A DNA stretch of 64,000 bases from Paenibacillus tarimensis (GTDB lineage Bacteria; Bacillota; Bacilli; Paenibacillales; Paenibacillaceae): contig NZ_JAKGAO010000011.1 of assembly GCF_021532315.1 (NCBI RefSeq), positions 62,001 to 126,000 on the forward strand, written 5' to 3'. Each line of letters begins with the position of its first letter. Positions within the stretch are counted from its first letter, which is position 1. This document shows, in pieces, positions 26,391 through 36,002 of the stretch. The notes under the pieces were generated by a model, which saw only the letters and a program-made list of their open reading frames with translations, was not told where the DNA came from and made no database searches. The position numbers were made by a program, and so were the translations under genes.

Positions 26391-29300
26391 TTAATTGATT
26401 GCAGGGAGCTTTTTAAGGTCCTTCATCATCTTGGAGACAATAATGGCCGCGTCTGAACGCAGGAGATTGGAATTAGGCTCAAATACATAGCCTTTCTTCG
26501 GATCCTTCGCATCGACAGGAGAGCCTTGGATATAGCCCTTCTTAGCGATCGCTGCTACAGATGACTTTGCATAGTAACCAACGGATGCATGGTCCTTAAA
26601 TGCCTTGGACAGAGCCGCATCAATCTTCTTCGGATCGGTTTCCAGCTTCATTTCCAATGCACGAGCAATAATGACTGCGCCTTCTGCTCTGGTCAATGTG
26701 TTACCCGGCTCGAAGGTACGCGGTTGTGTCCCGCGAATAATACCCTTACGAGCAGCTGTTTCTACATAACGGAAGTCCCACAGCGCATCAGGATTAATAA
26801 TCCCTGGCACGTCGTCAAAATGAGGCTTGCTGAGCTCGTAATCGAGCGGCAGATCAAGCGCCTGAACCACCATGCGGGCAAATTCCCCCCGTGTAATGTA
26901 CATATTTGCTCCAAACTCATCGAAACCAGCGGAGTTCATGACACCTTTGGAGTACATAGCCTCCATATAGTTCCGTGCATACGGATGACTTGTTATGTCT
27001 GTAAAGGAGTATACCATTTTGCCTACAACATAGTAGCCAAACTGGTCAAACGGAACGGTAATCGTATTTTTCTTGGCATCTACAACACCACCCATGTTCT
27101 CCCACACTTTGTTCTTTACGTCATAACGGAAGACGGTAATCATCGTGTTAATGCCTTCCCTCATGCTCGGATCAAAGCTCAAGGTCAGCTTGCCCGTCTT
27201 GGACGTTACCAGCTCACGCTCATCCGGACGGTCATCATAGGTTGGAATCTTCGTTCCTTTCGGTCCAGTAGCTCCAGGGAACTGATAAGGGTCCACCCCG
27301 TACGTCAGCGGATCATAGGTCCCTCTGGACAGTCCGCTGATATCATCAGCCAGACCGGCATCAATCCAGTAGACGTTGGACGCCTTCGTAAAGCGTGTCG
27401 GGTACGATACCCGGAATCTCGTGCCAAAGCCTTGCTGAATGGCGTCGAAGTTCGCAGGGAGCGTCTCAAACTCATGGCGGTCGACAACGCCGTCTTCACC
27501 ATTAGCTATACCAAACAAAATCTTATGGTTCGTATATACCTGGTTCTTGAACTCAGCCGGTACATTATAATCACGGCGGACCAATGTCGTGCCTTTCGCG
27601 AAGGTCAGATTTACCGCGCCGTCAAATACTTTGTGCGAATTCTTCATTGCTTCCAAGTACTGTGCACCAGGTATGTTCGTAGGTGCATACACCACTTCGA
27701 ATGAATCCGTTACTTTATCAGTGCCGCTGGTAATGGTGAACGAAATTTTGTTCGTGCCGACCTTCAGCTTATCCACTGTTACACGGAAAGCTTTTGTATA
27801 GTCTGGCACTGCGTCACCATCAATATCCAGGTTATTGACTTGCTCGGCTTTAAGCTTGTTCACTTCAACCGATTCAGCGCCGCTGGCGCTAATAATGACT
27901 TCAACAAAATTCTTGTTAACGATACGTTTGCCTGCTAACGGACGAACCAGCTCATATGGCAGCGCGATCGGGTCAACTTCGATACGGTAACTCGCCCGCG
28001 GGCCTGCTTTGCCAGAGTTATACACATAGATATTGTAGACGCTCGAGCTTCCATCAGCGTTCAGCTTCTGATCTTGAAGGATAAACGAGAATTGTTGGGT
28101 CTTGAGGTCATACCTCACAACTAGTCCGCCTACATTATTAGCAGTATTGGCTACATCAATCGTAGCATTTCCGGTTGGTTGACCGCTATCGTAAATCTCC
28201 AATCTTTTACTAAGATCCCATTCCAGGTTTCCGCCCGCATTCGTGCTCTCTATTCGAAGAATATAGTTTGCACGAGATAAAGCCGTAGTTGACTCCACTT
28301 TTGTCTTAACGGCGGAAGCCACTTGGCCTAGGTCAATAAAATCAAATGTACCGAATAGATGCATTGACTCACGTTTTGTAGTATAAATACTGCCGCTTTG
28401 CGGGAACTCCGGATCGTTGGGTGTCGGCGTATTTAGGTTAGTGCTGTAAGGGAACACACCAAGCGAGTCTTTAGCCGGAATCTCCGGTAAGTTATTCGGT
28501 ATTAAATACAGTTTAAGCTTTTTCTCATACGAACTCTTGGCACCTTGGAAGACAATGCGAATTTCATTTTCTCCATTGAACAAAGCATCAAAAGCCGTTT
28601 TATGTGCCACAGATGGAACTAAGAAATCTTGTTTTGTCGTATTTTGAGTCGTTGGATTTCCTTGAACCATTTTGCCCTGTACTAAAGGAACAAGAGTGTT
28701 GTTAACGTACAGGAACACCGTCTGGGCTCTTCCATTTTCCGCTGCATAGCGGATTTCGCTGATATCATTAATGTTCTCCAGACGACCCGCAAGTGAATCC
28801 AACCGGGTCATGACCGACGACATTCTTGCACCATCAACTTCAGTTGTATCAACAGATAAATTCATCGTATCAAACAATTTATTAAAGGCAACGAAGGGAC
28901 CGAACAGCAGGGTAGTTGTAGCTGTACCAGCGCCATTTACCCCTCCCAAGCTAAAACTAAGGGTTTGTGTTCCCTCGAAAGGCAGCTTCTTTGCCACAAG
29001 GATCGCTCTGTAGAATGTCCTAGGTGTACCATTAACTGTTCTGCTCACATAACCGGATGCTGTTGTATCAAGAGTTACTTCATAGTCCGTACCTGGATTT
29101 CCGTTTATATTCTTGATCTCATCAACAGCTACTGTCGGCGCAGTAGTCCCAGGATTACCTACGAGCACTTCAATAGCAATTGGCATGCCAAATTGGTTAG
29201 ATCCATTTAACGGAGCTGCGCTCAAGCCATTAAATGTTCCGCCATCTTTGTACCCCTGAAGATAATTAATCTCATGGATATATGGTGCGTTCGCAGCCTT

Positions 29301-30479
29301 CAATGTAAAAGAAAGACCGCTTACCCCTTCAAACAGGGCCATCTTAGCTTCGTTTGGTGCTTCAAGACTCAGAGAATACAGCTTATTGTAAGTCAATGGC
29401 TCAGTTATATCAGCTGCTCCAAGACTTTTAGTGAATTCATATACGAAAAATGTATCCGTCGCTTGAGGATTGCCGGTAGGCAGGTTAGAAGACTTAAACG
29501 TCCCTGCATACGTATGTGCCGTGCCTGGCTTAGGTGAAAGATCATACTTAATGTCAATACCGTTCGTTATCGTAGGGAACGGAACAGGATCAAGAACATT
29601 GTCATTGTTCGTGTCGCGGCGTCCGCTCGGCACAATAACTTTACCCGTAACCTTCACCTTATCGATATCAGTAACCAAAAGCGTTGGACTATATTCGAGA
29701 GCCTCAGAATTAGTCGTACCATCCTCGCTAATATTCACATCAAAGAAGGTCACATTGCCGTTGTAGAAAGCTATTTCCCGTGTTGTTTCAACAGTTTGTG
29801 TTGAATTAAATACCCGGATGGTCACCAGGTTCTTGCCCTGTCTAAGGGTGATTGGCGAGGCTGCAAATGTATACCCGTTAGATGTGTTTACGGAGTAAGT
29901 TTTACTGCTCCCGTTAACAATAACAGTTACCTGCTGAGCATTCATCGCTTTACCTGTAATACTAATATCTGCTTGGCTTAATCCATTAGTTTGAGTCGAA
30001 TGGACAACCGTAGTACCTGTTTCATTTAACGGAAAATTGTTTCCGTATAGACTGGCTACGAGATCAGAAAACACCGGGCCATTTCTAAAGTCAATGAAGA
30101 ACGAACTGCTTACTTGTCCTCCGCCCTGGTTCCCCTTAAATGTGATCTGGTTCAAACCAGGGAATAATTGAACGTTAAAGACTTGAATATTAAAGCCGTT
30201 CACATAAACATTGCTCGTCAGGTTCTCTCTGGAAGCAGCCTTCTCTCCATTGATTAGCTGAATAACATCATACGTAATGGATGATGGATCAACATTACTG
30301 ATTGAACCTGTTAAGGTAATCCTCTCTTCCGTTACGGTTGTAGGTGAACTTTGGTTTGTACTTATCCCATTAAAAGAAAAGTTCCCTGTGTTTGCTGAAA
30401 CCTCCGAGGTACCTGTGTATGGCACCATTTGGAGGGCCATTGCGACGATTACTAGCATAATACTGAATTTCTTAAGCAC
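26391..30479 (-). CDS. Giant SLH-domain surface protein
   Basis: 1362 residues. A signal peptide (KKFSIMLVIVAMALQMVPYTG) leads into a long beta-rich ectodomain with several Ig-like stretches (for example LTGSISNVDPSSITYDV and VTVIVNGSSKTYSV) of no family I can name. Three SLH modules close the protein (about 1170-1362; ITRGEFARMV, LTRAEGAVII, LLRSDAAIIV). GTG 30479 has GGAGGAGG six bases upstream. It is probably displayed on the wall through pyruvylated polymer. A strong SigD-type promoter precedes it, so it is likely made with the flagella. DNA in the 5' half is more AT-rich than nearby housekeeping genes. Confidence 0.87.
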   Translation of the reverse strand: MLKKFSIMLVIVAMALQMVPYTGTSEVSANTGNFSFNGISTNQSSPTTVTEERITLTGSISNVDPSSITYDVIQLINGEKAASRENLTSNVYVNGFNIQVFNVQLFPGLNQITFKGNQGGGQVSSSFFIDFRNGPVFSDLVASLYGNNFPLNETGTTVVHSTQTNGLSQADISITGKAMNAQQVTVIVNGSSKTYSVNTSNGYTFAASPITLRQGKNLVTIRVFNSTQTVETTREIAFYNGNVTFFDVNISEDGTTNSEALEYSPTLLVTDIDKVKVTGKVIVPSGRRDTNNDNVLDPVPFPTITNGIDIKYDLSPKPGTAHTYAGTFKSSNLPTGNPQATDTFFVYEFTKSLGAADITEPLTYNKLYSLSLEAPNEAKMALFEGVSGLSFTLKAANAPYIHEINYLQGYKDGGTFNGLSAAPLNGSNQFGMPIAIEVLVGNPGTTAPTVAVDEIKNINGNPGTDYEVTLDTTASGYVSRTVNGTPRTFYRAILVAKKLPFEGTQTLSFSLGGVNGAGTATTTLLFGPFVAFNKLFDTMNLSVDTTEVDGARMSSVMTRLDSLAGRLENINDISEIRYAAENGRAQTVFLYVNNTLVPLVQGKMVQGNPTTQNTTKQDFLVPSVAHKTAFDALFNGENEIRIVFQGAKSSYEKKLKLYLIPNNLPEIPAKDSLGVFPYSTNLNTPTPNDPEFPQSGSIYTTKRESMHLFGTFDFIDLGQVASAVKTKVESTTALSRANYILRIESTNAGGNLEWDLSKRLEIYDSGQPTGNATIDVANTANNVGGLVVRYDLKTQQFSFILQDQKLNADGSSSVYNIYVYNSGKAGPRASYRIEVDPIALPYELVRPLAGKRIVNKNFVEVIISASGAESVEVNKLKAEQVNNLDIDGDAVPDYTKAFRVTVDKLKVGTNKISFTITSGTDKVTDSFEVVYAPTNIPGAQYLEAMKNSHKVFDGAVNLTFAKGTTLVRRDYNVPAEFKNQVYTNHKILFGIANGEDGVVDRHEFETLPANFDAIQQGFGTRFRVSYPTRFTKASNVYWIDAGLADDISGLSRGTYDPLTYGVDPYQFPGATGPKGTKIPTYDDRPDERELVTSKTGKLTLSFDPSMREGINTMITVFRYDVKNKVWENMGGVVDAKKNTITVPFDQFGYYVVGKMVYSFTDITSHPYARNYMEAMYSKGVMNSAGFDEFGANMYITRGEFARMVVQALDLPLDYELSKPHFDDVPGIINPDALWDFRYVETAARKGIIRGTQPRTFEPGNTLTRAEGAVIIARALEMKLETDPKKIDAALSKAFKDHASVGYYAKSSVAAIAKKGYIQGSPVDAKDPKKGYVFEPNSNLLRSDAAIIVSKMMKDLKKLPAIN

Positions 30480-30526
30480 GTTTAGCCTCCTCCGTTAGTC
30501 TTACGGTTTATCTGTACGTACCGTTA

Positions 30527-30554
30527 ATATCGGCTATCGGTTCAGTAAACTTTA
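30527..30554 (-). promoter_or_regulatory. SigD-type promoter of the 26391-30479 gene
   Basis: Minus strand TAAA (30554-30551), 16-base spacer, GCCGATAT (30534-30527): a perfect -10 for SigD. The start codon is about 48 bases downstream. Confidence 0.75.
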
Positions 30555-30580
30555 GGTTTTCGGCGGTTATTTTGACATAA

Positions 30581-30614
30581 AAAAGACTCCGTTTCCAAGG
30601 AAACGGAGTCTTCC
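30581..30614 (-). terminator. Intrinsic terminator after tagO
   Basis: AAGACTCCGTTTCC pairs perfectly with GGAAACGGAGTCTT over a two-base centre; six T follow on the minus strand (30586-30581). It closes the pgm-to-tagO operon. Confidence 0.9.
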
Positions 30615-30641
30615 ACCTTTTATAGGAGTCAGATTAATTCC

Positions 30642-31778
30642 TTATTTCGTATTCGAATCGGTCTCGGTCTTCAGGCGAAGCCGCTGCAGCATATTGAGTA
30701 CAGGACGTCTGGACTTATCGACGAGTCCAATCAGCTCGGCACCAATCTGCATCACAAACAGCAGGATAACGATTACGGCAAAGGTAACCCAGTTGGCTGC
30801 CGGGGACTGAACAACTGCCGCCTGGACAATTGCGCACGCACCGAAGAAAGCAGCGATGCCATAGATGATAAGGACTGTTTTACGATGACTGTACCCAAGC
30901 TCACGCAGGCAGTGATGCAAATGGCCCTTGTCGGGCGCAAAGATTGGCTTGCGCTGGACCATCCGGCGGACGATTGCAAAGAAGGTATCCGACAGCGGTA
31001 CACCAATAATAAGCAAAGGCGTCACAAAGGATACAATGGTAACCTGCTTAAAGCCGAGCATAGACAGCGTGGCGAGACTGAAGCCCAGAAACAACGAACC
31101 TGAATCACCCATAAAAATCTTGGCTGGATGAAAGTTAAACACCAGGAAACCAAGGATACCGCCCAGCAGCAGAGTGCTCAGCAGAATGACCGGCTCAAAG
31201 CCCATCAGAACAGCCATCACTAGAATGGTACCAATCGCAATAGCCGACACGCCGGCTGCCAGACCATCTAGACCGTCAATTAGATTAATCGCGTTAGTTA
31301 CACCGACAATCCAGAAGATCGTCAGCGGAATAGCAATCCATTCAGCAATCGGCTGCATGGAGGCACCGAAAGGTATGTTCAATAGATTAATTTTCACATC
31401 AAATCCAAACACTACAACACATGCTGCGGCAATCTGTCCCAGCAGCTTCACCTTCGCTGACAGCTCGAACCGGTCATCGAGTGCACCAAGCAGGACGATA
31501 ATCGTGCCGCCGATCAGCATGCCCTTAATTAAGTTCATATCATAGCGGTTCAATAAACCATCCGGCAGGAATGGGTAGAGAAGCAGGAACGCCGCCACAA
31601 AAGCCGCATAAATAGCCAGCCCGCCCAGTCTTGGCATAATCCGCGTATGGACTTTGCGTGCGTTAGGTTTGTCAATCGCCCCCACTTTAAATGCTAACTT
31701 CTTGACCAACGGGGTCATGGCTAACGCAACAATTAATGCAATGACAAAACCTGTGACATAATAAACGCCCTCTGGCAT
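30642..31778 (-). CDS. tagO: Undecaprenyl-phosphate GlcNAc-1-phosphate transferase (TagO/WecA)
   Basis: 378 residues with about ten membrane segments. MraY/WecA family motifs are present: LGALDDRFELS (about 97-107), NLIDGLDGLAAG (about 163-174), FNFHPAKIFMGDSGS (about 214-228) and HLHH (about 285). It starts wall-glycopolymer synthesis by moving GlcNAc-1-P to undecaprenyl phosphate. ATG 31778 has GGGGAG eight bases upstream. It is the last gene of the operon containing tagA and csaB, so its product here most likely feeds the SCWP that anchors SLH proteins, and possibly teichoic acid as well. Confidence 0.93.
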   Translation of the reverse strand: MPEGVYYVTGFVIALIVALAMTPLVKKLAFKVGAIDKPNARKVHTRIMPRLGGLAIYAAFVAAFLLLYPFLPDGLLNRYDMNLIKGMLIGGTIIVLLGALDDRFELSAKVKLLGQIAAACVVVFGFDVKINLLNIPFGASMQPIAEWIAIPLTIFWIVGVTNAINLIDGLDGLAAGVSAIAIGTILVMAVLMGFEPVILLSTLLLGGILGFLVFNFHPAKIFMGDSGSLFLGFSLATLSMLGFKQVTIVSFVTPLLIIGVPLSDTFFAIVRRMVQRKPIFAPDKGHLHHCLRELGYSHRKTVLIIYGIAAFFGACAIVQAAVVQSPAANWVTFAVIVILLFVMQIGAELIGLVDKSRRPVLNMLQRLRLKTETDSNTK

Positions 31779-31880
31779 CTCGACAACTCCCCTTTTTTTC
31801 TACCGGATAGAATTATACTCCGATCGAAAAATAATCTCCAACTCCGTTTTAAGGCGATTTTCACTGTTTTCATCAAATAT

Positions 31881-32723
31881 TCACGGAGTTGGGCGGCGTT
31901 TTGTGACGTTTTCTTTCTCTCGGACGACTTTGAGCATGAATTTCGGAAGAACAAGCATCCTTTTGTACCTGCTAGGCTGCTGCAACAGCCGATAAAACCA
32001 CTCGAGGCGCAGCTTCTGAAAGAGCACCGGGGCACGCTTCAGCTTGCCGGCGATAATATCGAAGCTGCCTCCTACGCCCATCATAACTGGAACGCCAAGC
32101 TCTTGCTTATAACGTCCAATCCAAGGCTCCTGGTTATCCAGCGCCCGGGCAACGAAGAGCATATCCGGGTTTGCTCTCCGGATTTCCTCAATGACCTTCG
32201 CATCCTCGCCCGGCCCGAAGAACCCGTTCCTGACACCCACAAAACGGATGAGCGGATATTGTTGTTTTAACCGTTCTGCGGACTCTTCTATCGTCTCTTG
32301 TGTTGTCCCCAGCAAAAAAACTGACCAGCGGTGCTTCTCGCCCGTCTCGAGGAGCCGATGCATCAGATCAAAGCCTGCTACTCGCTCCTTCACCGGCTGG
32401 CCTACGTATTCGGAAGCCCAAACTACACCTGCCCCATCCGGGACTATTAACTCTGCCTCCTCCATCACACGGTAATAATCCGGGTTCTCAAGACCCGCCA
32501 TGACCATGATCGGATTGCCGGTAATAACCTGTGTAGGTATCCTAAGGTGGATCACATTGCTCAGGTAGTTTACAGTCTCCTGCATGTCCATCTTCGAGAA
32601 CGGCAGCCCGTAGATGCTGACAGTGGGGTAGGATCTCGCCCCGCTGTCCTGCTGCTGACTGGCGTTCTTGTTGTTCGTATCACTCGTTTGTGCTTGTGCC
32701 TTACGATCTGTATTTGAGCTCAT
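31881..32723 (-). CDS. tagA: WecG/TagA/CpsF-family glycosyltransferase (ManNAc transferase)
   Basis: 280 residues. GT26 family features: ITGNPIMVMAGL (about 68-79), PDGAGVVWAS with the likely catalytic Asp near 96, and VMMGVGGSFDIIAGK. Known members add ManNAc to lipid-linked GlcNAc. The first 30 residues are a Gln/Asn/Ser-rich tail with no obvious role. It lies between csaB and tagO in one direction; since CsaB pyruvylates ManNAc-containing polymer, this enzyme is a plausible source of that sugar. ATG 32723 has GAGGTG about 11 bases upstream. Confidence 0.9.
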   Translation of the reverse strand: MSSNTDRKAQAQTSDTNNKNASQQQDSGARSYPTVSIYGLPFSKMDMQETVNYLSNVIHLRIPTQVITGNPIMVMAGLENPDYYRVMEEAELIVPDGAGVVWASEYVGQPVKERVAGFDLMHRLLETGEKHRWSVFLLGTTQETIEESAERLKQQYPLIRFVGVRNGFFGPGEDAKVIEEIRRANPDMLFVARALDNQEPWIGRYKQELGVPVMMGVGGSFDIIAGKLKRAPVLFQKLRLEWFYRLLQQPSRYKRMLVLPKFMLKVVREKENVTKRRPTP

Positions 32724-32739
32724 GTAACGGTTGTCACCT

Positions 32740-33897
32740 CTATTTATACTGACGCAGGAAGTCCGCGATTTGTTTCGCGGGCCTCTGGGCTTCAGCTATC
32801 AGCTTCAGGATCGCATCCCGATGCTTATCCCGCCAGGCAGCCGCGCCGCCAGGGGCCAGCAGCTCCCCCGCCGCGTCTGCGAATGCCTGCTCATCAAGTG
32901 CATCAGTCGATCCTACCGGCCGCAGGCCAAGCCGCTTTAGGAAGCTGTCTATCTTCGGATCATACGACAGCCCGAGCATCGGAACCTGCTGGTTAGCCGC
33001 GTAGATGAGCGCGTGGAGCCTCATTCCAAAGAGAATATCGCAGCGGCTGACTTCGAGCAGCATCTGCTGGGGATCATCTCCCGGCGCAGCCAGCTCAGCT
33101 GTACTGCTTCCGATTGCTCCAAGCCGCTCCATAACGAATTCGGAAGCCATAGCATCATCCGGTGTATGAAAGGGAAGAAAGCGCAGCCTGACCGGATGCT
33201 GCCTTGCCAGCAATGCGAGCGCTGAGGCAGCCCGTGTCAAATCAGCACAATCCTTACGCCAATAGCGGAGCGATACACCCACTACCGGAAGCCTTTCGCC
33301 GTCTGGCTCAGCCGTCCGGGCGCCACTGCTGCCTGTCTGCTGATCTGCGGCCAGCGGCAGCCCCATAACCGGGTCAGGCACGACCTCGATTCTACCCCGA
33401 TCCACACCTATATCAGCAAGCAGCCGTGCGGACGCTTCGTCACGAACCGATATATAGCTGGATTTCTTCATCATAGTTCGGATTAGGGGATTCATCCATC
33501 CTCTGTTCACCGGACCTATGCCCTGCGAATAGATAAATGTCGGTTTGCCCAGCAGCTGCGCAAGCTTAACAATTCCCGTGTAGTAAGGGATTGTCTTCGC
33601 GCTTGTAGCATCCTGCAGCAGGCTGCCTCCGCCGCTGATCAGCCCGTCGCTACTCCGGATTGCTCCCAGAACATCGGAAGGGCGCATCCGGTGAGCGGCT
33701 TCTACTCCGTACATCTCTCTGGTCCATGACGGGTCGCATGAAAGCACGATTGGCTTTATATGGATGCCAGCTTGCTCCTGCGCTTCCGCCAGCGCATTAA
33801 GTATCGATTTCAGCACGGCCTCATCGCCGCTGTTGCGAAACCCGTAATAACCGGATATAACTAACCGGTACGTCCTGCCTTGAACTTGGGTGCCCAT
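32740..33897 (-). CDS. csaB: Polysaccharide pyruvyl transferase CsaB
   Basis: 385 residues. Features of CsaB are the N-terminal SGYYGFRNSGDEAVL (about 15-29), SGGGSLLQDATS (about 85-96), FIYSQGIGPV and the C-terminal GMRLHALIYA segment. CsaB adds ketal pyruvate to the secondary cell wall polymer, creating the ligand of SLH domains; at least four SLH proteins are encoded nearby. I start at ATG 33897 with AAGGAG exactly 10 bases upstream, inside the end of the DUF5693 gene (37-base overlap), implying coupled translation; an ATG ten codons earlier has no proper site. Confidence 0.92.
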   Translation of the reverse strand: MGTQVQGRTYRLVISGYYGFRNSGDEAVLKSILNALAEAQEQAGIHIKPIVLSCDPSWTREMYGVEAAHRMRPSDVLGAIRSSDGLISGGGSLLQDATSAKTIPYYTGIVKLAQLLGKPTFIYSQGIGPVNRGWMNPLIRTMMKKSSYISVRDEASARLLADIGVDRGRIEVVPDPVMGLPLAADQQTGSSGARTAEPDGERLPVVGVSLRYWRKDCADLTRAASALALLARQHPVRLRFLPFHTPDDAMASEFVMERLGAIGSSTAELAAPGDDPQQMLLEVSRCDILFGMRLHALIYAANQQVPMLGLSYDPKIDSFLKRLGLRPVGSTDALDEQAFADAAGELLAPGGAAAWRDKHRDAILKLIAEAQRPAKQIADFLRQYK

Positions 33898-35990
33898 GCC
33901 TTCCATACTCCTTCCGCCAGCTGCCATGCTGCAATAAGCAGCAGGCCGATTATCCCGCCAAGACCAAGACCCAGCAGAACTCGGATCAGGGAAATGGCAA
34001 TCGGTGTGTGGATATGTGCAAATGTATCTACCATGGACAGCTGTCCAATGGAGGCTACAATCATCAATACCCAGGCAGCCCTGTAACGAAGCGACAGGAA
34101 CAGACCTAGCAGAAATACCGGATGCGCCAGCATAAACTCCTTATTGCGCGGCCGTACACCGAATGTCTCCTCCAGCAGGTTCCGGAAGACCAGCTCAATG
34201 CTCGATACTTGGCCCGCATTACCTGTACGGGAGAGATAGTACATGCCCACAACGCCCAGTACACCTGCAACAGCAACCATTAGAACGGTAATATTAAGAC
34301 CAAGCAGCTTACGCAGGTTGTCCTTGACGGAGTGTCCTGTATACAAGAAGACATACAATGCTGTCAGGCCTATTGGCGCCAGATGCAGCAGGCTTACGCC
34401 CCTGAACTGCTCCAGTACAAGGCTGTAAGTGATATTGTTCAGCAGCCCGAACACATAAGCCGCACCCAGAAGAGAGATAACCGCTGTCAGGATATACAGG
34501 CTGATAGCCGATACAAGCCGCTTTCCAAACGAAGGGGCATCGAACAGCCACCGGCCGCCAAACAGTCTATCACTGCGGTCTGCAGCCAATGACGGCTGCT
34601 CCTCCCACGTGCCGCCAACAATCCGGCGGTCGCCTTCCGTATGCGAGCGAACCCGGCTAAGCGCCCAAATCACCCCTATGGTAGGGGCCGCTATCGAGGC
34701 GCCAAGCGCCAGCGCCTGCTCAAGAAGGGACGTCGATAGTACATAGAGACCCGCACTGCCGATCACCCCTAGGATGAACGCAGGCAATGTAAGTATCGGG
34801 ATAAACAGGCCGATCAGCAGCGCAATGATCGCAATCGCGCCGAGCGCCACAATAGCGCGCAGCACTTTATGCCACGAAGGATATTCATAATCAAAAGGCT
34901 GTGCCGGTCCCGGTTCAAAGCCGAGCTCCTTAAGCTGCTCCACCGCACCCTTCTTCTCTGCATCCCCGCCAATTGCCAGATACAAATTCTCCATCGGGTG
35001 GGTAATTCCGCCTTTATCCAAGCTTCTGGCAGGGGAAGCATTCATATAGAACATTCGAATATTCCGGTCCTTGGCCGCCAGCTTGAAACGGTCAATAATC
35101 GCTTCAGGCGTCATCACTGACGCATCAGAACTGGACAGGGAATAAAGACGCGTAATGTTATAATTCGTCATATACGCCAATTTATTCATGCCGCTCTGAG
35201 GATTCTTGAGGTTTTCAATACGCACAAGCCCGATGTTGTGCTGCTTTAGCAGCTCTCCGAAGTGATTCAGGCTCTTCTTATCTGCCTGATCCGTATAGCC
35301 GGTAACCTTATCACCATCAAACAGAATTCTTGCAATCCCCAGGTCTGCATAAGACTGAAGAAGCTGACTCATTTCTTCCGGATCGTAAGGTCTGATACGG
35401 TCCGACAGACGGGGAAGCACATGGAACCCAGCCTCGAGGATCTTATCAATCGCTACGGGATCCGGCTGCATCGAGCGCAGAGAGGAATTCTCTACTGATG
35501 TCTCCAACCGGAGGCCCGGACGTTCTCCGAACGACCAATCACCTACGGAAATGCCTGCCTTCTCAAAGGCGGATCGGATCATCGGAGCATAAGCTGCCTC
35601 CGCGTCAGCATCCGCAAACAGAATATAAGTGAAATTCTCGCCCAGCGGGGCCGTTTCACCATTCAAGAGAGCCTGCTGAGCGGAATTATACACGGACAGT
35701 CTCCCGCTCCAAACCAGTTCTTCTAGAGTACTCTCAAATACCGCAAGCGTCGTGAAGCCGGCTTCCTTAAGCCTTGCAAGCTGCTCACTTACAAATTCCT
35801 GCGGTCTGGCTTGATAGTTCGAGATCAGCAGCAGGTCCCGGTAGTTAAATACATACTCCACATGATTACTGGTCTGCTCCATCTGATGGCGGGAGAAGCC
35901 GATCGGCAGCGCTGCGAGCACCCCCAGTATAGTGAGCCCCCACAGCAGCGTCCGCGCCCTGCGGTTCCAATTTTTTAGCATCTGAAACAA
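33861..35990 (-). CDS. DUF5693 polytopic membrane protein
   Basis: 709 residues. One N-terminal membrane segment (LLWGLTILGVLAALPIGF) is followed by an extracytoplasmic domain of about 330 residues (for example FVSEQLARLKEAGFTTLAVF) and then about eight membrane helices (375-700). This matches DUF5693, a family regularly found directly before csaB. A part in SCWP export, assembly or regulation is plausible from position only. I start at TTG 35990, with AAGGAG eight bases upstream; GTG 35999 overlaps that site. pgm ends 12 bases upstream and csaB overlaps the end. Confidence 0.85.
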   Translation of the reverse strand: MFQMLKNWNRRARTLLWGLTILGVLAALPIGFSRHQMEQTSNHVEYVFNYRDLLLISNYQARPQEFVSEQLARLKEAGFTTLAVFESTLEELVWSGRLSVYNSAQQALLNGETAPLGENFTYILFADADAEAAYAPMIRSAFEKAGISVGDWSFGERPGLRLETSVENSSLRSMQPDPVAIDKILEAGFHVLPRLSDRIRPYDPEEMSQLLQSYADLGIARILFDGDKVTGYTDQADKKSLNHFGELLKQHNIGLVRIENLKNPQSGMNKLAYMTNYNITRLYSLSSSDASVMTPEAIIDRFKLAAKDRNIRMFYMNASPARSLDKGGITHPMENLYLAIGGDAEKKGAVEQLKELGFEPGPAQPFDYEYPSWHKVLRAIVALGAIAIIALLIGLFIPILTLPAFILGVIGSAGLYVLSTSLLEQALALGASIAAPTIGVIWALSRVRSHTEGDRRIVGGTWEEQPSLAADRSDRLFGGRWLFDAPSFGKRLVSAISLYILTAVISLLGAAYVFGLLNNITYSLVLEQFRGVSLLHLAPIGLTALYVFLYTGHSVKDNLRKLLGLNITVLMVAVAGVLGVVGMYYLSRTGNAGQVSSIELVFRNLLEETFGVRPRNKEFMLAHPVFLLGLFLSLRYRAAWVLMIVASIGQLSMVDTFAHIHTPIAISLIRVLLGLGLGGIIGLLLIAAWQLAEGVWKAWAPKFKAGRTG

Positions 35991-36002
35991 GCTGTCCACT
36001 CC

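Noticed and set aside
26589-27704. A 371-codon plus-strand frame opposite the giant SLH gene
   Set aside because: It overlaps the SLH coding region, which has clear domain motifs; no start signal or family was recognised in the antisense frame.
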